This document shows, in pieces, positions 30,241-36,168 of a stretch of 36,168 bases of DNA; the first letter of the stretch is position 1; the number at the start of each line of letters is the position of its first letter. The notes under the pieces were generated by a model, which did no database searches, was not told the origin of the DNA, and saw nothing but the letters and a program-made list of their open reading frames with translations. This DNA comes from Nanobdellota archaeon. Lineage in GTDB: Archaea; Nanobdellota; Nanobdellia; Pacearchaeales; GW2011-AR1. The stretch spans positions 1 through 36,168 of the forward strand of contig JAFCCD010000003.1 of the NCBI GenBank assembly GCA_017610405.1. The letters are read 5' to 3'. The position numbers were made by a program, and so were the translations under genes.

Positions 30241-30568
30241 TTTTTAGCCTCCTCTCAATTTTCCTTATATCATTAATATTTTGTTTTGCTATTGAAATAA
30301 GATGATGGGTTAATAATTCTTCATTTATTTGTTTATCATATTTATTTGCAAAAGCATAGGCAACAAATGCTGCTGTTCTTTTATTTCCGTCTGAAAATGG
30401 ATAATCCACTAATATTGCTCTCCACAGATAGGCTAATTTTTTATACATACCTAATTTCTCGTTCTCTATTCTTAAAAAAGCAAAGTCTAAACTAGAACCA
30501 CTTCTAAGATTACCTTCAAATCCATGATTAATTCTAAGCAGGTCTTTCTTACCAATATTCATACACAT
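30227..30568 (-). CDS. Fic/Doc-like protein with Tyr in place of the catalytic His
   Basis: 113 residues, the size of Doc-type toxins. The Fic loop reads DYPFSDGNKRTA (Tyr56-Pro-Phe-Ser-Asp60-Gly-Asn-Lys-Arg64). The canonical form is H-x-F-x-D/E-G/A-N-x-R, so everything but the His base is present. In known Fic enzymes the His deprotonates the target hydroxyl, and mutants at this place are inactive. The preceding helix (LAYLWRAILV) and following hydrophobic helix (AAFVAYAFANKY) fit the fold. Two close ATGs exist (30568 and 30562). A TATA-like GATTTAAAATAC precedes by about 25 bases. Either an inactive relative, a different chemistry, or a regulator. Confidence 0.75.
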   Translation of the reverse strand: MCMNIGKKDLLRINHGFEGNLRSGSSLDFAFLRIENEKLGMYKKLAYLWRAILVDYPFSDGNKRTAAFVAYAFANKYDKQINEELLTHHLISIAKQNINDIRKIERRLKNAIK

Positions 30569-30643
30569 AAATAATGGATAGTTAGTATTTTAAATCTTTT
30601 TATTTAAAGGAATATTTATAAATCTCTCTCTTGTTTTTGAAAA

Positions 30644-31630
30644 ATGGCACTAGATTTTGAAAAAGAAAAACTGGTTGAAGAACTAAAAAAAAGAAAACCC
30701 AAAAAAGTTCTTGTCCAGCTTGCAGAAGGAATCAAGCAAAATTCTGGAGAAATTAAAAAAGAAATTGAAGAGCTTGGAATTAAAGTAATATTTTCAGGAG
30801 AAACTTCCTGGGGTGCTTGTGATATTGCTATAGATGAAGCAAAATCTGTCGGAGCAGATTTAATAGTTCATTTTGGACATGCCCAATTCATCGAAACATC
30901 TTTTCCAGTAATTTATGTAGAAGTTAAAGACATACTTGACTTGAATTCTCTTCTCGAAAAATCTTTAGAATTTTTCAAAGATTACAAAACCCTCGGATTA
31001 TCTTATTCTATTCAACATCGCCATGATATTGATAAAGTAATAAAATTCTATGAAGAAAAAGCCAAGAAAATTATTTTATCAAAGAAAAAAGGAACAAATG
31101 CTTATGAAGGGCATATAACTGGCTGTAATTATCAAGGTTTAAAAGAAATTCAAAACCAAGTTGAATGTTTTGTAATTATTGGGAATAGATTTCATTCAAT
31201 CGGCGCAACCCTTGCTGTAAAAAAACCAGTTTTCCTTATTGATGTTTATAATGATGAAATAAAAACAATGGAGGGGGTAAAAGATGAAATCTTAAAACAA
31301 AGGATAGTCGCTATTGAAAAATTAAAAGACGCGAAAAATATTGGGATTATAATTGGAACAAAATGTGGACAAAAATTCGGCTCTCCTGAAAAATTAATAG
31401 AAAAATTAGAAGAAAAAGAAAAAAATGTTACAATTATCACAATGAATGAATTAACTCCTGAAAAAATTATGAATTTTTATAAGATAGATGTTTTCATAGA
31501 ACTTGCATGCCCGAGAATTGCACTTAACGATTTTGCAAATTATCCAAAACCAATTTTAACAAGTAGAGAGGCTGAAGTTGCATTAGGAGAAATTTCCTGG
31601 GATGAAATTTTAGAACAAGGCCTATTATAA
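30644..31630 (+). CDS. dph2: Diphthamide synthesis protein Dph2
   Basis: 328 residues. Archaeal Dph2 uses a [4Fe-4S] cluster and S-adenosylmethionine to attach the aminocarboxypropyl group to the elongation factor 2 histidine, the first step of diphthamide synthesis. The three cluster cysteines are visible in the expected thirds of the protein: Cys59 in WGACD, Cys161 in TGCNYQG and Cys289 in ELACPRIA. Length is normal. TATA-like ATATTTATAAAT lies about 25 bases before the ATG. It is followed, 49 bases later, by a thioredoxin-fold protein. Confidence 0.95.
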   Translation: MALDFEKEKLVEELKKRKPKKVLVQLAEGIKQNSGEIKKEIEELGIKVIFSGETSWGACDIAIDEAKSVGADLIVHFGHAQFIETSFPVIYVEVKDILDLNSLLEKSLEFFKDYKTLGLSYSIQHRHDIDKVIKFYEEKAKKIILSKKKGTNAYEGHITGCNYQGLKEIQNQVECFVIIGNRFHSIGATLAVKKPVFLIDVYNDEIKTMEGVKDEILKQRIVAIEKLKDAKNIGIIIGTKCGQKFGSPEKLIEKLEEKEKNVTIITMNELTPEKIMNFYKIDVFIELACPRIALNDFANYPKPILTSREAEVALGEISWDEILEQGLL

Positions 31631-31679
31631 AAACAAAACATTAATAAAGGTTTTTCTATAAATTATGGAATAAAATAAA

Positions 31680-32705
31680 ATGGATAAAGAAAAAAAAACA
31701 TTGTCAATAAAAATAAAGAAATCAGATTTATGGAAATATTCAACATTTTTGCTTTTAATTATTGTAATTATCTTGCTTTTTCTAAATTTTTCGAATTTTG
31801 AAATTACAGGAAAAACCATTTCTGGAGAAGAAGTTGGAGAAAATTTAATAAATTATTTCTCATCTATAGGTTATGATGGACTTGAAGTTTTAGGTGTTCA
31901 AAGTTTTGGCACAATGTATCTGATAAAAACCAACTATGAAGGACGAGAAGTTCCTTTTTATATCACTAAAGACGGCTATATTATAGGAAATTCCCTGATT
32001 TCGATTATTCCTGAAGAAGAAACTGAACCAAGTGCTAACCAACAAACAGAAATTATAAAATCCGATAAGCCACTTGTTGAATTATTTGTTATGAGCTATT
32101 GCCCTTACGGAACTCAGGCTGAAAAAGGAATTATCCCTGCTATTCAAACTCTGGGAGATAAGATTGACTTCAAACTAAGATTTGTTTATTATCTAATGCA
32201 TGGTGAAAAAGAAGCTGATGAAAATCTGAGAGAATATTGTATTCAAAAAATAGCTCCTGAAAAACTGTTAGATTATATGAATTGTTTCTTAGAAGGAAAT
32301 GGAGTTGAATCTGATGGATACATTTCTGAAGGAAATGACGTGGATTATTGTTTAACTAAGGCTAACATTGATAAAAGTGCTTTAGAGATTTATATGGCTA
32401 AAGCAAATAAGGAGTTCTCTATTAAAGAAAACTTAGAAGATAAAGATTCTTGGTTAAGTGGACATTATCCCTTATTTGATATAGATGCCAAACTAAACAA
32501 ACAATATGAAATAGAAGGAAGCCCAACACTTATTATTAACGGAAAAAAAGTTTCAAGCTCGAGGGATCCTGCTTCTTATTTAAGCATAATTTGCCAGGCC
32601 TTTACAGAAACACCTGAAGAGTGTGCTACTAAATTGTCTTCAGAAACACCTTCACCTTACTTTGGATGGGAAGGAACAGGAACTTCAACAACAGCCCAGT
32701 GTTAA
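31680..32705 (+). CDS. Membrane-anchored thioredoxin-fold protein with CPYG site
   Basis: 341 residues. A cytoplasmic basic N-terminus and one membrane segment (about 21-38) place the rest outside. Residues 45-115 form a small beta-rich domain. Residues ~130-300 are a DsbA/GILT-like thioredoxin fold beginning VELFVMSYCPYGTQAEKG, and the cis-Pro loop is GSPTLIINGKKV. The active site has Cys141 but Gly in place of the second Cys, so disulfide exchange would need another cysteine; Cys in REYCIQKI, MNCFLEG and VDYCLTK are candidates. A Thr/Ser-rich C-terminus ends in Cys. Likely role: thiol chemistry on exported proteins, several of which in this window are Cys-rich. Confidence 0.82.
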   Translation: MDKEKKTLSIKIKKSDLWKYSTFLLLIIVIILLFLNFSNFEITGKTISGEEVGENLINYFSSIGYDGLEVLGVQSFGTMYLIKTNYEGREVPFYITKDGYIIGNSLISIIPEEETEPSANQQTEIIKSDKPLVELFVMSYCPYGTQAEKGIIPAIQTLGDKIDFKLRFVYYLMHGEKEADENLREYCIQKIAPEKLLDYMNCFLEGNGVESDGYISEGNDVDYCLTKANIDKSALEIYMAKANKEFSIKENLEDKDSWLSGHYPLFDIDAKLNKQYEIEGSPTLIINGKKVSSSRDPASYLSIICQAFTETPEECATKLSSETPSPYFGWEGTGTSTTAQC

Positions 32706-32736
32706 AAAAACGAATAAAATTTTCTTTTAAAATATT

Positions 32737-33327
32737 ATGAAATTCAGTTTTAAAGAGAAAAAAGATTTATTTTTTGCAGGTATTATGATATCTTTAGCTT
32801 TTGCTATTCTTCTGTCTGGTGGATTAGGAGGAATTTTAAGTTCAAATTTTTACATTGTTTTTGTAATTGCTTTTTTTACAGCAGGGACAGGATTTTTACT
32901 CCATGAATTAATGCACAAATATGTTGCTCAAAGTTATGGGTTATTTGCAGAGTTTCGTGCATATTACAAAATGTTATGGATGGCCATAGCTTTTTCATTT
33001 TTTGGTTTTATTCTAGCTGCCCCAGGAGCAGTTTATATTCGTGGAAATATCAACAAAGAAAAAAATGGGAAAATCTCTATAGCAGGCCCTTTAACCAACC
33101 TTGTGCTTGGATTTCTGTTTTTGATTTTTCTTTTAATTCTAAATTCAGAAGGAATTTTAAGATTATTTCTGGAATTTGGATTAACAATAAACTCTCTTCT
33201 TGCTGCATTTAATATGATTCCTGTTCTGCCTTTTGATGGTGCTAAAGTTTTTGCGTGGAACAAAAAAGTCTATACAATAACCATTATTTTAGCAGTAGGA
33301 TTGTTCTTTCTAAGCTGGTTTATTTAA
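32737..33327 (+). CDS. Site-2-protease-type membrane metalloprotease (M50)
   Basis: 196 residues with about six hydrophobic segments. The zinc site is HELMH (His56, Glu57, His60) within LLHELMHKYVAQ, and the third ligand lies in NMIPVLPFDGAKV (Asp167), the usual N-x-x-P-x-x-x-x-DG element of the family. GPLTNLVLG between them is also typical. There is no PDZ or CBS domain, so this is a minimal form. Such proteases cut membrane-embedded segments, for example of regulators or signal remnants. It starts 31 bases after the thioredoxin-fold gene and is probably in the same transcript. Confidence 0.9.
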   Translation: MKFSFKEKKDLFFAGIMISLAFAILLSGGLGGILSSNFYIVFVIAFFTAGTGFLLHELMHKYVAQSYGLFAEFRAYYKMLWMAIAFSFFGFILAAPGAVYIRGNINKEKNGKISIAGPLTNLVLGFLFLIFLLILNSEGILRLFLEFGLTINSLLAAFNMIPVLPFDGAKVFAWNKKVYTITIILAVGLFFLSWFI

Positions 33328-33389
33328 CAAAAAAAGATTATAGAACTTCTTATCAAAAGGTTTAAAAGAAGAGTGTTTTTTGGAATTAT

Positions 33390-34013
33390 ATGGTAGGAGA
33401 GTTAGAACAAAAATCCCTATTTAAATCTGAATCTACTATTAACAATAATCCACTTTTTGAGGTTGAAGAATCTCTTCCTTATAAAATCACACCAAATCTT
33501 TCTGTTGCTTTTGGAGTAACAAAAAAAGGTTTGCTTGAAGGAAACTATAGAACTCTAGAAAATATTTTTTATGGAATAAATAATTTAGGAATCCCTATAG
33601 AAATGTTAGTCATAGAAAATCCTGATGAAATTTTGGCAAATTATTTTGCTGCCGGTAAATTAAAGAGACATAATAGACATCTTAGTTTAAATCTTCCCCA
33701 TGATTTTTTACCATTAATAAACGCGCTCAATAAACATTCTTATCCAGATGGATTTGCCAGTCTTGCACATAATTTCAGAAATTATTTTAACAAAAATCCT
33801 GGAAAACAAAAAGAAAGATTAAGTATTTTAGAAAAAACTACAAAAGATGAATTTATTGCATCATTTTTTAGCCCATATAAATTTTCAAATAAAGATGTAG
33901 AATTTAATCATGATTTTTATGATCCTAATTTTGATGGAAGAGATAAGGGAATTTATGTAAATAAAATTTATGAAAAATTTCTCAGTTTAAGTCAGGAAGT
34001 TAAGGAAATTTAA
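33390..34013 (+). CDS. Cytoplasmic protein, unknown function
   Basis: 207 residues, soluble, no signal or membrane segment. The N-terminal 30 residues look disordered (EQKSLFKSESTINNNPLFE). The rest alternates helices and strands, with YKITPNLSVAFGVTKKGLL, ENIFYGINNLGIPIEMLVIE and HNRHLSLNLPHDFLPLINAL as the most distinctive parts. I recognise no family. A TATA-like GGTTTAAAAG lies about 25 bases before the ATG, so it has its own leaderless promoter. It is convergent with the Fe-S genes. Confidence 0.6.
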   Translation: MVGELEQKSLFKSESTINNNPLFEVEESLPYKITPNLSVAFGVTKKGLLEGNYRTLENIFYGINNLGIPIEMLVIENPDEILANYFAAGKLKRHNRHLSLNLPHDFLPLINALNKHSYPDGFASLAHNFRNYFNKNPGKQKERLSILEKTTKDEFIASFFSPYKFSNKDVEFNHDFYDPNFDGRDKGIYVNKIYEKFLSLSQEVKEI

Positions 34014-34031
34014 ATAAATTATCATTAAAAA

Positions 34032-34409
34032 TTAAAGTTTCCCTTTCTTCAAACAATTCTGAACAGCATTGAGAGAAAGACATGCACATTGCATTTTTAA
34101 AGGAGTTACATCCACATCTAAAAGTTTCAAAAGATCTTTGTTTTTTAGATTGTAAATATCTTTAACTTTCATTCCTTTGATTTTTTCAGTAAGTTTTGAT
34201 GCAAAAACAATACAAATCAAACATCCTGTGCTGAAAAATTTAGCATCTCTTATAATATTATTTTCAACTCTTAAATAAATTGACATATCATCCCCACAAA
34301 TAGTGTTTATTTCAGAACATTTATGAGTAGGATTTAATAATTTCCCAAAATTTTTAGGATCTTTCCACAATTCAAGAATTTTTTCGTTGTACATATTTTT
34401 ATTTTTCAT
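34032..34409 (-). CDS. IscU/NifU-N-like Fe-S scaffold, second paralogue
   Basis: 125 residues of the IscU fold, which assembles Fe-S clusters on three cysteines. They are present in ICGDD, FSTGC and MQCAC. The family's PxNxG start appears as DPKNFGKL. Extra cysteines (HKCSE, LICI, ACLS, NCLKK) distinguish it from its neighbour and could change cluster binding. The His that usually precedes the third Cys is Gln here. It is the third gene of sufS-iscU-iscU and overlaps the first paralogue by four bases, so both are made together. A heteromeric scaffold, or a scaffold plus carrier, is possible. Confidence 0.85.
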   Translation of the reverse strand: MKNKNMYNEKILELWKDPKNFGKLLNPTHKCSEINTICGDDMSIYLRVENNIIRDAKFFSTGCLICIVFASKLTEKIKGMKVKDIYNLKNKDLLKLLDVDVTPLKMQCACLSLNAVQNCLKKGKL

Positions 34410-34780
34410 TTTAATGCCTTTTTTATCGCTTCAAGTGGAAGAAGAGCACATTTAATTCTAGTGGAATTTATTCTTGCTCCAAATAGTTTCTTTATATCAT
34501 CTTTATCTAAATTTTTTATATCTTTAATCTTCATTCCTTTGATTTTTTCAATAAGAAGAGAAGCAACAACTGTGCTAAGAATACATCCACTTCCGCTAAA
34601 TTTAGCATTGATTATTTTTCTATCCTTAACAATAATTTGAACAGTTATCTCATCTCCACATATAGAATTGTGCTCTGTTGCTTCAAAATTGGAGTTTTCA
34701 AGAGATCCAAAATTAGAAGGATTTTTATATAATTCAATAACATGCTTAGGATATATATCTTTATAATTTAATTTTTCCAT
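34406..34780 (-). CDS. IscU/NifU-N-like Fe-S scaffold, first paralogue
   Basis: 124 residues. The start YKDIYPKHVIELYKNPSNFG is typical of NifU N-terminal domains. Cluster ligands are Cys in SICGDE, SGSGC and RIKCAL, with Asp in CGDE as the extra ligand; the His before the last Cys is Lys. It follows the sufS gene by two bases and overlaps the second paralogue by four. The two paralogues share KIKGMKIKDI- and KDLL/KKLF-type stretches, so they look like an old tandem duplication. Confidence 0.9.
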   Translation of the reverse strand: MEKLNYKDIYPKHVIELYKNPSNFGSLENSNFEATEHNSICGDEITVQIIVKDRKIINAKFSGSGCILSTVVASLLIEKIKGMKIKDIKNLDKDDIKKLFGARINSTRIKCALLPLEAIKKALK

Positions 34781-34782
34781 TT

Positions 34783-36006
34783 TTATTCTAATTTATTCCT
34801 TATCTTTTTCAAAGCATCTGTTAATTTATCTATTTCTTCAAAAGTATTAAATATTGAAAAACTTATTCTTGTAACACCCTGGGGAATTCCAAGCTTTTTC
34901 ATAAGAGGCATTGCACAACAATGTCCTGCTCTTACTGCAATTCCTTTTTCATTCAATAAAGAAGAAACATCGTGAGGATGAATTTTTCCAAGATTAAAAG
35001 AAATTATTCCTGTGCTTTTTTCTGAACCTGGATTATAAATATTCATTTCAGGGATTTCTCTAAGTTTTTTTAAAGCATATGTTGTTAGATTTCTCTCCAA
35101 ATCAGCAATATTTTTCAAACCAATTTTTTCCAAATACCTAATAGCTTCTCCCAATCCAATAGCCCCAGCTATGTTCTGTGTACCAGCCTCAAACTTTTCA
35201 GGAAGTTCTGTCCATTCTGCACTTCCCCATTTAACTTTTTTTATCATTCCTCCACCAAAATTAAAAGGAGGCATCTTTTCAAGAATCTCTTTTTTTCCAT
35301 AAAGAATTCCCATTCCTGTTGGCCCAAGCATTTTATGAGATGAAAATGCTAAAAAATCACAGTCTAGTTTTTTAACATCTGTTTTTATGCTGGAAATACT
35401 TTGTGCAGCATCAACAATAGTTATTGCGCCATGGCTTTTTCCCAATTCAACAAGTTTTTTTATAGGATTTATAGTTCCCAACACATTAGAAACAGAAGTA
35501 AAAGAAAGAATTGCTGTCTTGTTTGTAATCTTCTGCTCAGCATCTTTCATATCAAGAGTAAAATCTTCCTTTATTTTTATTATCTTTAACTTCATTTTAT
35601 TTTTCTTTGCAAATTGTTGCCATGGAACCAAATTAGAATGATGCTCCATCTCTGTCAAAACAATCTCATCTTTTTCCTTGGAAATAACAGATGAAAGTGT
35701 ATAAGATAATAAATTAAGAGATTCTGTAGTATTTTTTGTAAATATAATTTCCTCTGGAGAAGAATTTATGAAACTAGCAATTATCTCCCTAGCATTGTTA
35801 TATTTTATCATTGCTCTTTCAGCAAGAGTATAAAATCCCCTCTCAACATTTGCATTATCTTTTTCGTAAAAATCTATTATTGCCTTTATAACCTGCTTTG
35901 GCCTTTGGGATGTCGCAGCATTATCTAAATAAATCAAATTTTTATTATTTTTAAAAATAGGAAAATCTTTTTTCAACTTCTTTGCTATCTTATTATTCAT
36001 TCTCAT
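34783..36006 (-). CDS. sufS: SufS-type cysteine desulfurase
   Basis: 407 residues, pyridoxal-phosphate enzyme that takes sulfur from cysteine for Fe-S assembly. Hallmarks: LDNAATSQRPKQVIKAI at the N-terminus, EMEHHSNLVPWQ, IVDAAQSISSIKTDV with the cofactor Asp, FSSHKMLGPTGMGILYG with the Schiff-base Lys, and AVRAGHCCAMPLM with the active-site Cys of the SufS group. The extra Cys next to it replaces the usual His-Cys pair. Normal length. First gene of a three-gene Fe-S operon; a TATA-like TATTTAAATATT lies about 35 bases upstream of the ATG at 36006. Confidence 0.95.
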   Translation of the reverse strand: MRMNNKIAKKLKKDFPIFKNNKNLIYLDNAATSQRPKQVIKAIIDFYEKDNANVERGFYTLAERAMIKYNNAREIIASFINSSPEEIIFTKNTTESLNLLSYTLSSVISKEKDEIVLTEMEHHSNLVPWQQFAKKNKMKLKIIKIKEDFTLDMKDAEQKITNKTAILSFTSVSNVLGTINPIKKLVELGKSHGAITIVDAAQSISSIKTDVKKLDCDFLAFSSHKMLGPTGMGILYGKKEILEKMPPFNFGGGMIKKVKWGSAEWTELPEKFEAGTQNIAGAIGLGEAIRYLEKIGLKNIADLERNLTTYALKKLREIPEMNIYNPGSEKSTGIISFNLGKIHPHDVSSLLNEKGIAVRAGHCCAMPLMKKLGIPQGVTRISFSIFNTFEEIDKLTDALKKIRNKLE

Positions 36007-36086
36007 TTTAATTGACTTTATTAAAACTCTTTAGAATATATTTAAATATTTTTATATATGTATATTATTAACTTGTTTAATCACCT

Positions 36087-36168
36087 GCCTGAGTTGGACA
36101 ATGGTGGTCCGCGTGGCTCGAACCCACGTTTCTGAAAAGATATCCAGGTTCGATTCCTGGCTCGGGCG
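36087..36168 (+). tRNA. tRNA-Ser (CGA)
   Basis: The acceptor GCCTGAG/CTCGGGC pairs with one U-G. The D stem is GGAC/GTCC, and the anticodon stem CGTGG/CCACG carries loop CTCGAAC (anticodon CGA). A long variable arm identifies tRNA-Ser class II. The T stem is CCAGG/CCTGG with loop TTCGATT, and the discriminator G is the last base of the window. Confidence 0.93.

Overview
The window is archaeal, A+T-rich and gene-dense. The archaeal calls rest on the eukaryote-type ribosomal proteins L10e and L35Ae, a thermosome, a CDC48/VAT ATPase, Dph2, a tRNA-Tyr with a bulge-helix-bulge intron, TATA-box promoters 20-30 bases before many starts (often with no leader), and a pilin-type (class III) signal peptide. 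The many small conserved-looking hypotheticals and the compact layout fit a DPANN lineage of the Woesearchaeota/Pacearchaeota kind; that placement is an inference.

Layout. 1-2970 (minus): partial L10e, L35Ae, a large nucleotidyltransferase-domain protein and tRNA-Gly. 2985-6510 (minus): a small membrane protein, then an operon of DUF5320, UPF0251, two NifX-like proteins, a phosphoglycerate-mutase-like enzyme and two half-size permeases. It lies between an intact tRNA-Val and a decayed copy of that tRNA's 3' end. 6560-7206: an AdoMet-decarboxylase-like gene between tRNA-Ser(GGA) and a fragment resembling that tRNA's 3' end. 7291-13358: ribosomal protein S10, a Kef-type antiporter, SerRS, an acyltransferase and a secreted beta-rich protein. 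13487-17331: tRNA-Asp followed by short gene units, each ending in a tRNA-Asp-3'-end-like sequence. 17390-22330: a coiled-coil protein, small membrane proteins, a metzincin protease, a vWA protein and a candidate structured RNA. 22784-25565: Hsp20, CDC48/VAT and the intron-containing tRNA-Tyr. 25601-30570: a surface protein, a CBS-domain protein, the thermosome, an oxidoreductase remnant and a Fic/ribbon-helix-helix pair. 30644-36168: Dph2, a thioredoxin-fold protein, a site-2 protease, a SufS plus two IscU-like proteins, and tRNA-Ser(CGA).

Functional groupings: translation (L10e, L35Ae, S10, SerRS, six tRNAs, Dph2), protein quality control (Hsp20, VAT, thermosome, two membrane-associated proteases), Fe-S assembly (SufS with two scaffolds), and envelope/surface proteins.

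The most unusual signal is the set of short tRNA-3'-end-like sequences (13886, 15659, 15936, 16249 and 17311 on plus; 3235, 6560 and 22386 on minus). They punctuate small gene units downstream of intact tRNA genes. Five of them share an extra C-rich arm containing ACTCT or ACTTT, which replaces the T-loop. I read this as a possible tRNA-anchored, integron-like series of small integrative cassettes with no integrase in the window. Other points of note are a CDC48 paralogue whose D2 domain lacks the second region of homology, a Fic-like protein with Tyr in place of the catalytic His, and a nested fold at 21887-22019.
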